From Baffinella frigidus (Eukaryota; Cryptophyceae; Cryptomonadales; Baffinellaceae), in the NCBI GenBank assembly GCA_026770585.1, contig MU646766.1, positions 138,290-154,376 of the forward strand: a stretch of DNA of 16,087 nt, in the 5' to 3' direction. Each line of letters begins with the position of its first letter. Within the stretch, counting starts at the first letter, position 1. The notes under the pieces are model-generated. The model was given only the letters and a program-made list of their open reading frames with translations, was not told where the DNA came from and searched no databases. A program made the position numbers and the translations under genes. Positions 1 to 8,240 of this stretch are shown one piece after another.

Positions 1-87
1 CTGCTTATCAAGTTGGGGTGGGGGCGGCGCGCTAGGCTCATGCGCGGTTTGGCGAGGGGGGGGGGTTGAACCCCGACCCCCTCAATC

Positions 88-246
88 AAAACACCTAAAC
101 CCTAAACCCTGAACCCTAAACCCTAAGCCCTAAACCCTACACCCCAAACCCTGAACCCTGAACCCTGAACCCTAAACACCAAACACCAAACACCAAACAC
201 CAAACACCAAACACCAAACCCAAACTCCAACCCCTACACCCTGGAG
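88..246. repeat. telomere-like heptamer tract (CCCTAAA and variants)
   Basis: Units of 7 bp, mainly CCCTAAA and CCCTGAA, run through this stretch. From about 175 to 222 they change to eight near-identical AAACACC units, a locally amplified variant. The tract ends just before the acceptor CAG at 255-257, so it appears to lie inside an intron of the plus-strand gene that follows. The sequence at 1-87 holds a G9-10 run and a small GGGG/CCCC hairpin and nothing I can identify as coding. Confidence 0.9.
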
Positions 247-257
247 CGCACCGGCAG

Positions 258-656
258 ATAGTGGCAGAGCGAGCGCGGCGGGCGAAGATATCGGAGGGCA
301 TGGCGCGCGACCAGGCCGACGAGGCCCGGTACCTGCCACGTCCCGAAGCCCCCCCTGCGCGCCGACCCCCCCTGCCGCGCCGAGAGAGATGTGAGGGTGA
401 GATGGTCTGGGGAGGGTATTTCGTTGGGGAGATGCCCTTGCGCACAAGGGCCGCGTTGCTCTACTTATTATGTTATATAGACGGCTGGCGTGGTATGTTG
501 CCGGCTGGCAGGTTAAGTTGACGGCTGACGTATTAAGTTGACGGCTGACGTGTTACCTTGAATGGCAGGTACTACGCCAAGGAAGCTCTTCGGTACCAGA
601 AGTTCCTCAAGGCCTGGTGGGGCTTGAAAAAGTGGTGGGTTGTCGACGAAGACTAG
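258..656 (+). CDS. 3' end of an unidentified spliced gene (two terminal exons)
   Basis: I read two exons, 258-328 and 569-656, ending in TAG at 654-656. The first follows the acceptor CCGGCAG and ends at the donor CG|GTACCT. The second follows GGCAG at 564-568. The split CG+G codon restores an arginine (phase 2), giving one frame across the junction: a charged helical stretch (IVAERARRAKISEGMARDQ, then ADEA), then YYAKEALRYQKFLKAWW and a tail ending in VVDED. The product is a lysine-, arginine- and tryptophan-rich helical C-terminus of about 52 residues. I do not recognise the family. Upstream exons lie left of the window or are hidden by the heptamer tract. The intron (329-568) carries four copies of a 20-bp tandem repeat. 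The model rests on splice signals, phase agreement and protein-like composition, with no homology. Confidence 0.5.
481..560. repeat. 20-bp tandem repeat, four copies
   Basis: Four consecutive 20-bp units follow the pattern ACGGCTGACGTATTAAGTTG, with 2-8 changes between units. The array fills the 3' half of the proposed intron 329-568 and stops 8 bp before its acceptor AG. Confidence 0.85.
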
Positions 657-695
657 TTCTGGAAGGAGGGTCACTTTCTGTGTGAGCTCTATCTA

Positions 696-805
696 CGTAT
701 CCCTCAAGTGGCGAGGGGGTCTTAAAGGACCCCCCTACAGGTCCTAGGCAGGTCCTAGGGCCCTACGGTAGGGCGTATGAGCCTACTCGCCACTTAAGGG
801 ATACG
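696..805. mobile_element. foldback (MITE-like) element 1, 110 bp
   Basis: The terminal inverted repeats are 20 bp with one mismatch: CGTATCCCTCAAGTGGCGAG at 696-715 and its reverse complement at 786-805. The core is rich in CCTAGG and GGGCCC palindromes, like the cores of the four elements downstream, but the terminal sequence is different. It has no coding capacity. Confidence 0.65.
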
Positions 806-846
806 GGGATAGGCCCGCCTCGGCAGAAGTTGGAGCCATTGGCGGA

Positions 847-968
847 TACAGGGGTTCCTCGCTCATACGAAAAGCCCACCCCCCTAGAACCACCATAGGG
901 CCCTAGGCATAGGCCTACTGTAGGGTCCTAGGGGAGGGGTAGTTTCTTCTAGGCGAGGTACCCCTGTA
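847..968 (-). mobile_element. foldback (MITE-like) element 2, 122 bp
   Basis: It begins TACAGGGGTTCCTCGCTCAT and ends with the reverse complement, GCGAGGTACCCCTGTA. Its core matches elements 3-5 when reverse-complemented (CCTAGGACCCTACAGTAGG near one end, CTATGGTGG near the other), so this copy is inverted relative to its neighbours. It has no ORF and can fold almost completely on itself. Confidence 0.75.
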
Positions 969-1087
969 GCACACTCGGAAGCAGGGTCACGTGGCAGGCA
1001 GCGAGGGAGACTGGAAGCGGGGAGCGTGGGCGAGGGGAGCGTGGGGCACGTCGTGGCTCATGCCCGAGAGAGCATTCGATCCAGCCC

Positions 1088-1208
1088 TACAGGGGTACCT
1101 CGCTCATAAGAAACCGCCTCCCCTTAGGACCCTACAGAAGGACCATGTCTAGGGTCTTATGGTGGACCTGGGGGGGGGGCGGTCTGTTATGAGCGAGGTA
1201 CTCCTGTA
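1088..1208 (+). mobile_element. foldback (MITE-like) element 3, 121 bp
   Basis: It starts TACAGGGGTACCTCGCTCAT, followed by AAGAAACCGCC. It ends with GGGGCGGTCTGTTATGAG, then CGAGGTACTCCTGTA. The inverted arms extend for about 35 bp around an asymmetric core of about 50 bp. No clear target-site duplication is visible. Confidence 0.75.
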
Positions 1209-1498
1209 CACCAGGGTGCTCTCCTCGCTGCGCGTCCGTCGCGCTCTTCCGGAGAGCGTGGAGCCGTGCAAGACGCGTGCGTCGAAAAGGTTGAATAAAT
1301 TGTGTACAATGTGAGCGGCGGTAAAAAGGTTCGTGGTGCAGCGTATGATGAGAGCACGTTTGCTCGAGGTTCGGTCGGTCGTCGTGTTCTTATTAGTACC
1401 ACATGGTTGACCCAATCTCGCGTTTAGGCAACCCTCTGGTACTAAATTCAGAGCACGGAGAGGTCGAATCCGTTCCGTATTCGTATCTTATGTTCTTG

Positions 1499-1620
1499 TG
1501 CAGGGATACCTCGCGCATAAGAAACCGCCCCCTCCTGGGACCCTACAGTAGGACCATGCCTAGGGCCCAACGGTGGCCCTAGGGGGGGGGGCGGTTTCTT
1601 ATGAGCGTGGTACCCCTGTA
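1499..1620 (+). mobile_element. foldback (MITE-like) element 4, 122 bp
   Basis: It starts TGCAGGGATACCTCGCGCAT and ends GGGCGGTTTCTTATGAGCGT, then GGTACCCCTGTA. Directly after it, at 1621-1639, a second degenerate terminus (CGAGGTATCTCTGTGCA) pairs with the left end better than the adjacent terminus does. This suggests a nested or shifted insertion. Confidence 0.75.
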
Positions 1621-1934
1621 CACGAGGTATCTCTGTGCAAGGATTGCTCGCGAATATGGACACGCACCCACCGCCGTAGCGTCCCACAGTATGCATGTGG
1701 CGCTGTTCCTTGGAGCAGAGCACCACCCTAGGGGCGCTGCGTGTCCTTATTCGCGAGAAAAAAGTTCAGACGACGGAAAATAAGGACCACCCACCACCGG
1801 GTTTTAACGTGTGGGTCTTAATGAACCGGGGACCACACACTGACCGCTTTCTCTGCGGACCTTAAACACAACGACCGCGCCCCGACCGCTTTGCGGTTTT
1901 TGCAATACTGAAGGGCCCTGGGAGCAAGCGCTTT

Positions 1935-2054
1935 CGTATGAGCGAGGTATGATCGTACCGCCACCCCCTAGGACCCTACAGTAGGGCCATGCGTAGGGCC
2001 CTATGGTGGTCCTAGAGGGGGGGGGCGGTTTCTTATGAGCGAGGCACGCCTGTA
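1935..2054 (+). mobile_element. foldback (MITE-like) element 5, left end rearranged
   Basis: The core and the right arm (GGGCGGTTTCTTATGAGCGA, then GGCACGCCTGTA) match elements 3 and 4. The left end instead reads TTCGTATGAGCGAGGTAT, which is a right-type terminus in forward orientation. The left arm has therefore been replaced or gene-converted. The left boundary is uncertain. Confidence 0.6.
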
Positions 2055-2394
2055 CGCCTATATGTGGGCGATGCTGCAACGACCAGCCGCACTCGCAGCT
2101 GTTGCCCTCCCGCATGCTTCCTCTGATAGGCAAAGCGTGCGTGCATACCAAGTACATCCCCCAGAGAGACAGAGCGAGAGCGCAAGAGCAAGATAAGAGC
2201 ACTGTCACACAGAAGTTTTTTTTGCATTTTTTACTGTTACAGGGTTTTACACGATGCTATATCTACAGAGACGGATTCGCAGCGTGTGCGTCCATCGGTC
2301 AACTACACATAAATCCCCCAACCAAGAGGATCTACAGAGAAGAGGCCCTACCACCCAACCGCGCGAGTCCTCGGCGGAAGCTGAGCAGGGCCAC

Positions 2395-3726
2395 TTAGTT
2401 GCCTCCGGACTTGCCAGCGGGCTTGATGTTTGTTGCGGGGTTGAACAGCATGTGGAACTCGACGACCTTGCCGGCCTTGATCTTGATCGTGTCGTACGAC
2501 TTGATCTCGACGGCGGCGCCTTCTGCCAGGTCCGTCTTGAACATCTCGTTGAGCGAGGCGTCCCAGTTGAACTTGTACGACACGTGCGCCATCGCCTCCG
2601 AGGTGTCGTCCTTGCCAGACGGCATCGTCACCGTGGGGCAGCCCTTGACCAGCTCGCGCGAGCAGTCCTTGAACTTGGCCATCAGCGCCAGCAGCGCGGC
2701 CTTGTCCTGCTTGGGGACCCCCGGGAACGAGCACTTGACCTCCTCGGCCAGCTTCTCCTCCTGCCAGTCCTGGTAGAGCTTGTCGACGAAGCCGTCGTCG
2801 TCGAACTGCCGCGTGTCGTTGAGGAACGCCGTCGGCGTGAAGATCGGCTGCAGGAGAGGGAGCAAGGTCAGCAACCACTAGACCGCGACCGGGGGAGAGC
2901 CGCCGCCGCAGCTGCGAGCAGGCGAGCACTATGCGCTGGCGCAAGCTAGCAGAAGGATCAAGGTGGGCAACGAGACCGCGGGGGTCCAGGGGGAGAGGTC
3001 GGAGGCAGCAGGGCGTTTGTGCGGGAAAGCACCTTCATCTCCAGGCACTCCTTCTTGGAGTTGAGCGTGAGCTTGGTGTAGACGAACATCTTGGTCTTCT
3101 CGCCAGACGCCAGGTTCACGTTGGGGTACATCTCCTGCAGCTCCTTGGTGTAGGTGAAGTTCACGAGCTCGGGGATCACGCAGTCGACCTCGTCCTTCTT
3201 GCCGGGCATCACGCCGACGTTCACGCCCTTGGGGATGTTGCGCTTCATGTTCTTGAAGTTCTTCCAGAAATCCTGCAGGAGAGAGAGCACGGTCAGCAAA
3301 CACAAGACCGCGACCGGGGGAGAGGTGCCACCGCCGCTGCGAGCAGGAGAGCGTTTGTGCGCTGGCGCAAGCAGGCAGAGGGAGCAAGGTCAGCAACGAG
3401 ACGCTCGCGCAAGCGGGGAGCATGACGCCAGCGGCGGGCAGGCAAGCGCTGAGCGTGGGCGCTGAGCGTGGACGCATGCAGCAAGAGGCAGCGGGGATCC
3501 CGGGGTAGAGGCGCGGCAGGCAGCAGACAGCAGGGTTTGTCCGAGAACGCACCTGGCACTTCTTCTGCCAGTCCTCAAACTTCTTCATGGTGGGCTCGGC
3601 GGGCATGTGCACGGTGACGCGCTTGGACATGAGGCCCTTGAGCCGGTTCCAGTCCTGGGGGGCGGTCATGGACTCCTGGTAGTCCTCGGTCCACTGGTTC
3701 ATCTCCGACTGCGGTGGGGGGCGCAT
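2395..3726 (-). CDS. tandem two-domain protein, probably NTF2/SnoaL-like (three exons, 288 aa)
   Basis: The exons are 3726-3553 (58 aa), 3272-3033 (80 aa) and 2847-2395 (150 aa plus TAA). Both introns are phase 0 with donors CAG|GTGCGT and AAG|GTGCTT and acceptors CTGCAG. The start is the ATG at 3726-3724, because residues 9-40 already form the expected first helix of domain 1. Residues about 9-145 and 156-281 are diverged copies of one module. VMPGKKDE (79-86) matches TMPSGKDD (212-219). LQEMYPNVNLASGE (103-116) matches LNEMFKTDLAEG (237-248). The closing strands KKECLEMKPIFTP (131-143) and GKVVEFHMLFNPA (264-276) match too. The order helix, strand and V-x-x-x-P motif, long helix, then strands ending in a GKVVEFH-like segment is typical of the NTF2/SnoaL cone fold, but the family call is inference. 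No signal peptide or membrane segment is seen, and the function is unknown. Repeats start about 215 bp upstream of the ATG. Confidence 0.8.
2848..3032 (-). repeat. intron 2 of the two-domain gene, introner-like
   Basis: This 185-nt intron starts GTGCTTTCCC and ends CTCTCCTGCAG. Read on the plus strand, both introns start CTGCAGGAGAG, continue through a shared GAGCA(A/C)GGTCAGCAA block and GACCGCGACCGGGGGAGAG, and then share TGCGAGCAGG and GCGCTGGCGCAAGC. Each is homologous to the other over most of its length, while the flanking exons are not alike at these points. Confidence 0.75.
3273..3552 (-). repeat. intron 1 of the two-domain gene, introner-like
   Basis: This 280-nt intron begins GTGCGTTCTC and ends CTCTCCTGCAG on the minus strand. 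About 130 bp at its 3' half and about 55 bp at its 5' end align with intron 2 of the same gene (shared GACCGCGACCGGGGGAGAG, and TGCGCTGGCGCAAGC on the plus strand). It carries about 95 extra internal bases, including a 12-bp tandem GCTGAGCGTGG(G/A)C. Confidence 0.75.
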
Positions 3727-3941
3727 GGTCAGAAATTTGCTCGACACAAGAAAGCAGGCGCAAGCAGGTACCAACCAGCTCCTCTGCGTGTGTGCGGGGG
3801 CTCTGAGTAGGGGTCTGCCCATCGCTGAGGGGCCCAATGGCGCGCGCACCAAGGGCGGCGGGGAAAGGGCGCAGAGGATTTCCCAACCCAACAGCACAAA
3901 GACCATTCGTGAGCACAAAGAGGAGCGCAGAAAAGCTCGGT

Positions 3942-4942
3942 GCGCAGAGATGCGCACCAGCCCCCGCCCCCACGAGTGGGGAAGGGGGAGCAGCGGCCAG
4001 GATCCAGAAGGGGGCGCCACTCTGGAGACTCAAGAGGGGCGCATCCCGTCCATGGCGGTCGCACAATGTCAAGATACGATCGCGTTCCCGGCTTCTACCC
4101 TGGTGTGCATCGCGTGTGGGAGAGCGGGGCGGGGCGCACCTGGGTGATAGGGGGCATGTTGCTGGAGGGCGCTGGTAGGGCGTGGGGGTCTTGCGAGAGT
4201 CAGATGCGTGGCCGGGTGGGCGCGTGCTAGATGATGGGACAGAGGTTCTTGGGTCTTCCCTCTTGACTGCAACTCGGTACAGAAATTGTACCCTCAAAAT
4301 CGGTCAACTTCAAGATAAAGCCGGATATAAGTCCTTCTATCCGCTTTTGGGGTAGGTCCCGACCGCAAGGCACTCAAAATCGCACCGCCTCAGCCTCCAA
4401 TAACTCCACTTTTACGAAAATAAAATCCATTTATGTGGACCCCGAATCACTTTTATCCACCCCCCCTTTTTTTAATACGTCGTGCTGAAGCGTTGCGAGA
4501 TCAGCGTTTTTCGCTGGAGATCTTTGTCATCTCAAAAAGCCGCAACGGTTGACTCCTCTCGAATCTTCTCGAGTGAAGATCCGTCTCTGGTACAAACGTT
4601 TGTACCACGCGTTCGTGGCGCAGTACAAACGCCCAGCTGAATCGGTCAACTGCTTCGCACTCTCCCCCCGAAAATGGGCTTTCCAAGAGGCGTATTCGAA
4701 AATTGATTTGAATCAAATCGTGGTTTGTCATTTCACGAGTCACGTCCCGATTCGTGGGCGCTTTCTGTATTTTCCATGCCTCGTACCCAACGACTCCAGG
4801 GGCCCTGAGAATTCACGAGTCTGAGGAGGTGAGCGCTTCTAGCTCTGGGCGCAACTACGACGGGCAATGCCGCCTGTTCGGCGACGAGGGCGAGCACGCG
4901 AGGATGCATCATCGGGGCGGATAGTAGGATGGAGTGCACTGA
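3942..4942 (+). repeat. left arm of a ~1-kb inverted repeat
   Basis: This arm is the reverse complement of 10892-11910. Between about 4500 and 4770 I count three mismatches in roughly 300 bp. At 3942-4105 there are about seven. The main length differences are an extra ~12 bp at about 4313 in this arm and a missing ~32 bp relative to the right arm near 4780. The outer edge is at GCGCAGAG and the inner edge at GTGCACTGA. The arm has a GC-rich outer third, an AT-rich middle (4260-4760) and a GC-rich inner end. No target-site duplication flanks it. The short frames open in it are open in both copies because the copies are recent, which is weak evidence of coding. Confidence 0.9.
4589..4606. other. 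18-bp perfect palindrome in left arm
   Basis: GGTACAAACGTTTGTACC reads the same on both strands. Its right half also pairs with GTACAAACG at 4622-4630 across CACGCGTTCGTG, so the site can adopt two alternative hairpins. The identical palindrome lies in the right arm at 11257-11274. Confidence 0.85.
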
Positions 4943-5077
4943 TTTCCAGGCGTTAGTCAGGACTCGGTCCGGGTTGGAGCAGGGTTGCGCCTCGTTCAGT
5001 GCCAGGCGGAGCCATGCATCTTGTACCAACGCATTTCCTGCTTCGTCGGCGCTGATGTTGCTTTGGATGCGTCCGCT
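4733..5077 (-). pseudogene. open frame across the inner edge of the left arm, degenerate or partial gene
   Basis: A frame of 114 codons is open on the minus strand from 5077 to a stop at 4733, without an ATG near its beginning. The part above 4942 lies outside the inverted repeat and contains protein-like segments such as NISADEAGNALVQDAWLRLA and SNPDRVLTNAWKS. It continues into the arm as VHSILLSAPMMHPRVLALVA. In the right arm the equivalent sequence from VHSVLLSAPMM onward is fused to unrelated sequence, so the arm copy cut into this frame. A second frame upstream (about 5193-5081, containing SSIHVKRAKDLAVVPEL) could be an earlier exon or the same gene after a frameshift. I do not recognise the product. 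Confidence 0.35.
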
Positions 5078-5095
5078 TCATTCTGAGGGGCCAGC

Positions 5096-5561
5096 TCCGG
5101 GACAACAGCCAGGTCTTTTGCTCTTTTCACGTGAATGGAAGAATACCTACTGTCGCGGATGGAGAGGAGCGTCCAGAATGCTGCAGGAGCCAACCCCCTG
5201 TATGTGTGAGGCTCAGCATGGCGAGTCTGCAGACGTGGTGTTAGACCAGACTCCTCGTCTTGAGCCAGTCACATAAATTTAGCATCTCGATTTCCAATGC
5301 ACAATGTCTCGTGAATCGAAATCTTGATCTGAATTCTGACAACTGTCGGGGAGGGACCCCCTTCTCTACACTAATATCGGTGACATGAATAAAGAACCTC
5401 TGGCAACCACCTACAGCGCTCTCGCCCAGCTTGGCGTCTCGTATGGACGCTTGGAACGTAGCTGGACACCTGCGGGTAGGGGAAGAGCTGGACACTCCAG
5501 CTAGGGTTCGCAGCTTCTAAGGATCAAGAGGGCCACCTCTAGGTTCCAGTTGAAACCGCCA
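5096..5561. other. spacer with no supported gene
   Basis: The stretch between the degenerate frame and the long heptamer tract has moderate GC and no convincing exon apart from the possible upstream fragment at 5081-5193. At its right end CCTAAACCGTAAACCGTAAA marks the change to telomere-like sequence. Confidence 0.5.
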
Positions 5562-7256
5562 ATCCTAAACCGTAAACCGTAAACAGTAAAAAATAGACCG
5601 TAAACCGTAAACCTTAAACCCTAAACCCTAAACCCTAAAATCCTAAACCCTGAATAAACCCTAAACCCTACAAACTGAAACCCAATCCCTACACCCTACA
5701 CCCTAAACCCTAAACCCTAAACCCCGAACCCTAAACCCTCTATACTCAACCCTGACCCCTAAACCCTAAACGCCAAACCACAAACCATAAACCCCAAATC
5801 CCAAATCCTAAACCCGAAACCCTGAACCCTAAACCCTAAACCCTAAACTCCACACCCTAAACCCTAAACCCTGAACACTCAGTCCTCAACATCTCAACCC
5901 TTAACCCTTAACCCAAAACAAGAACTCCCAAACCCTAAACACTGAACCCTTAACACTAAACCCTAAATCCTCAACCATAAACCCTCAACCCTAAACCCTG
6001 AACACTCAGTCCTCAACATCTCAAGAATTGCCAAACCCTAAACACTGAACCCTTAACACTGAACCTTAAATCCTCAACCATAAACCCTCAACCATAAACC
6101 CTAAACCCAAAACCCTGAACCCTGAACCCAAAACACATTAACCCCGAACACTCCCCACAACTTGAACCCTGAACCCTACACCTGAAATTCTAAACCCTAA
6201 AAATCCAAACCGAACCCCCTAAAACCCTAAACGCTAAAATTCAAACCACACCCTCAACCCCAAACCCTCAACTCCGAACCCTCAACCGTAAACATTAAAA
6301 CCTAAACCATAAACCCTAAACCCTGAACTCTTGCCCCTGAAACCTACACGCAAAACTCTAAACCCCAAATCTAAACCCTGAACCCGAAACCCTCAAGCCT
6401 GAAGCCTCAACCTAATCATAAACATTGAACCCTAAACCCCAACCTCCAATCCCTCAACACTCAACCCCAAACCCTCAAGCCTGAACCCTGAACTAAAACA
6501 TGAACTCTAAGCCCTAAACCCTAAACCCTAAACCCCGAACCCTAAATCCGAAACCCTCAACTCTAAACCCTACACCCTGCACCCTCAAGCCTCAACCCAA
6601 ACCCCAAACCCTAAATCCCAAATCCTAAACCCTAAATCCTGAACCCTCGACACCTTACCCCAAACCCTCAAGCTTGAACCCTAACAAAGCCCCCCCCCAA
6701 AAAACCCACACCTTGAACCCTGAATCCTAAACCCTAAACCCTAAACCCTAAACCCTAAACCCTAAACCCTAAACCCTAAACCCTAAACCCAAACCCTAAA
6801 CCCTGAACCCTGAACCCTAGACCCTGAATCCTAAACCCTAAACCCTAAACCCTAAACCCTAAACCCTAAACCCTAAACCCTAAACCCTAAACCCAAACCC
6901 CACACCCTCAATACCAAATCCTAAACCCTCGACACCTTACCCCAAATCCTCAAGCCTGAAACCTAGAATCTAAAGCCTGAACTCTACGCCCTAAACCCTA
7001 AACCCAACACCCCGAACCCTAAATGCTAAAACCCTAAAACCTTAACCCTACACCCTGAACCCTCAACCCTAAACCCTAAACCCAAAACCCTAAACCCTAA
7101 ACCCCAAACCCTGAACCCTAAACCCTAAAACCTAAACCTTAGATCCAAAACCTGAACCATAAATCCTAAACCCTAAACCTCAAACCCTCAACCCTAAACC
7201 CAAAGCCCTGCACCCTCAAACCTAAACCCTAAACCCTGAACCCTGAAACCCAATCC
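5562..7256. repeat. long degenerate telomere-like tract (CCCTAAA on plus strand)
   Basis: About 1.7 kb is made almost entirely of 7-bp units related to CCCTAAA. Pure runs lie near 6727-6786 and 6834-6890, and elsewhere CCCTGAA, CCCTCAA and CCCCAAA are mixed in. Some longer segments are duplicated: a block containing GAACACTCAGTCCTCAACAT appears near 5872 and again near 6000. No exon could be seen in it. Confidence 0.95.
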
Positions 7257-7258
7257 CT

Positions 7259-7286
7259 CTCTGTGTTTTCCTGTGTATTCCTCACG
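7259..7286 (-). repeat. 28-bp direct repeat, copy 1 (shared intron 5' end)
   Basis: This copy is identical to 8018-8045. On the minus strand it reads C|GTGAGGAATACACAGGAAA and continues to ACACAGAG. The first base is the last exon base and the rest would be the first 27 nt of the downstream intron. Confidence 0.85.
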
Positions 7287-7944
7287 CTGCGCCCCAGCAG
7301 CCTTTTCCGCCACGTTGTGCAGGACAGCTTCCGCCTTCAGCATCTTAAGCACCATGGTCACAAGCATGGCGCCAGCGTCGACTCCCGACGCCTTGATGAT
7401 GTCCCTGTAGTCGCGAAGCACGACGAGAAGCTTGAGCAGCGAAGGCGCCGCCAGCGGGCGCTGAAAGACCTCCACCAGCTCTCCCATCCTCGCCATCTTC
7501 TGACCCGAGCCGTAGTAGTCGATCATACGCTGGACAGCGATCGTGCCGGCATCGACGGTAAAGACATGCACGTCCACGATGAGCTCGCGGCCGCGCGCCG
7601 AGAGCCACCGCTTGAGGGCTGTGTAGAGCTGCGCCGCCCAGCCCTGGACGACCGTTTCGACCTCCGCAGGCGTCGGCATCTCGTCCTTCTTGGCAGAACG
7701 CCTCTCCTTGTCGATCGCCTCTTTGACAAGCCTGCTCTTCTCCGCGACGTGGTAGGTCTCCATGGCCGCCGTCTCAGCCGCGGTGAGCGAGCTGAACTGC
7801 GCCAGGATCCTTCCCAGCAGGAAGGCCGCCCCCGGCATCTTCCCGTCGAGCAACCATGCGACCAGCCTCTCGAAGAAGAGGATCAGATCGCCGCGCCCGT
7901 CCTTGAATGCGGACATCCCGCTGGCAGCCTTGCCATTCTCCATC
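7286..7944 (-). CDS. unidentified helical protein, one exon (about 219 aa)
   Basis: Coding runs from an acceptor GCAAGCAG (7945 upward) through ATG at 7943-7941 to a donor C|GTGAGG at 7286/7285. If unspliced, the frame reads on into the heptamer repeats and stops at 7194. The product is rich in alanine, leucine and lysine and strongly helical. Segments include GDLILFFERLVAWLLDGKMP (about 18-37), AAFLLGRILAQFSSLTAAE, a basic stretch KEAIDKERRSAKKDE (about 74-88), a middle segment ending LIVDVHVFTVDAGTIAVQRM, and RPLAAPSLLKLLVVLRDYRD followed by IIKASGVDAGAMLVTMVLKM. No signal peptide or clear catalytic motif was found. Third positions are G/C-rich, as expected for a real exon in this genome. 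I do not recognise the family, and the 3' end of the gene is not visible. Each end lies next to an identical 28-bp sequence (see that entry). Confidence 0.6.
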
Positions 7945-8017
7945 CTGCTTGCGTCGGGCAACACCGGCGCAAGCTTGCGAAGTCGCACAGGGAAGAGAAC
8001 GCACAGGCGCTCCTAAC

Positions 8018-8045
8018 CTCTGTGTTTTCCTGTGTATTCCTCACG
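8018..8045 (-). repeat. 28-bp direct repeat, copy 2 (shared intron 5' end)
   Basis: This is the second exact copy. Together with the acceptor GCAAGCAG it defines a candidate 101-nt intron (8045-7945) just upstream of the helical-protein exon. An imperfect hairpin (GGGGAATTCC / GGAATGATCCCC) lies immediately outside at 8047-8076. Confidence 0.85.
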
Positions 8046-8088
8046 AGGGGAATTCCTTTTTAGTGGAATGATCCCCGAAATAGTCCAA

Positions 8089-8140
8089 TATCCTAAAGTC
8101 TACCTAATGACTTATATCCTAAAGTCTACCTAATGACTTA
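8089..8140. repeat. 26-bp tandem duplication
   Basis: Two exact 26-bp units stand head to tail, 8089-8114 and 8115-8140, each starting TATCCTAAAGTCTACC. Being exact, the duplication is recent. Confidence 0.95.
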
Positions 8141-8240
8141 TGTTCTATCGTTCGGAGTTCCCCTCCCAGAGTCGGAGTCGGAGTTCCCATCCTACCCACA
8201 CTACCCACACCCTCAACCCTCGACCCGACACCCTGAACCC

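Larger units (their letters stand above)
657..2394. other. intergenic region with foldback elements, no gene recognised
   Basis: Apart from the five foldback elements I see no supported coding sequence here. The spacers at 969-1087, 1209-1498 and 1621-1934 are unique-looking and split by stops in all frames. The part just below 2395 would be the 3' flank of the minus-strand two-domain gene. It contains a T-rich run at 2215-2230. Confidence 0.6.

Noticed and set aside
258-328. Resemblance of AERARRAKISEGM to a bHLH basic region
   Set aside because: Several basic-region positions match, but the leucine that is nearly invariant in helix 1 is an aspartate and no loop or helix 2 follows in the next exon.
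2254-2949. 231-codon plus-strand frame
   Set aside because: It is antisense to exon 3 of the two-domain gene, with repetitive valine, leucine and arginine composition.
2929-4020. 363-codon minus-strand frame
   Set aside because: It reads through intron 1 and out of frame through exon 2. Only its part at 3726-3553 is coding, as exon 1 of the two-domain gene.
5562-7256. Interpretation as a true chromosome end
   Set aside because: The tract is degenerate, internal, and flanked on both sides by genes and repeats. Tracts of opposite strand occur further right.
7263-8063. 266-codon plus-strand frame opposite the helical-protein exon
   Set aside because: Its composition (arginine, histidine and leucine rich, few hydrophobic helices) is that of an antisense shadow. 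The minus strand has the protein-like composition and G/C-rich third positions.
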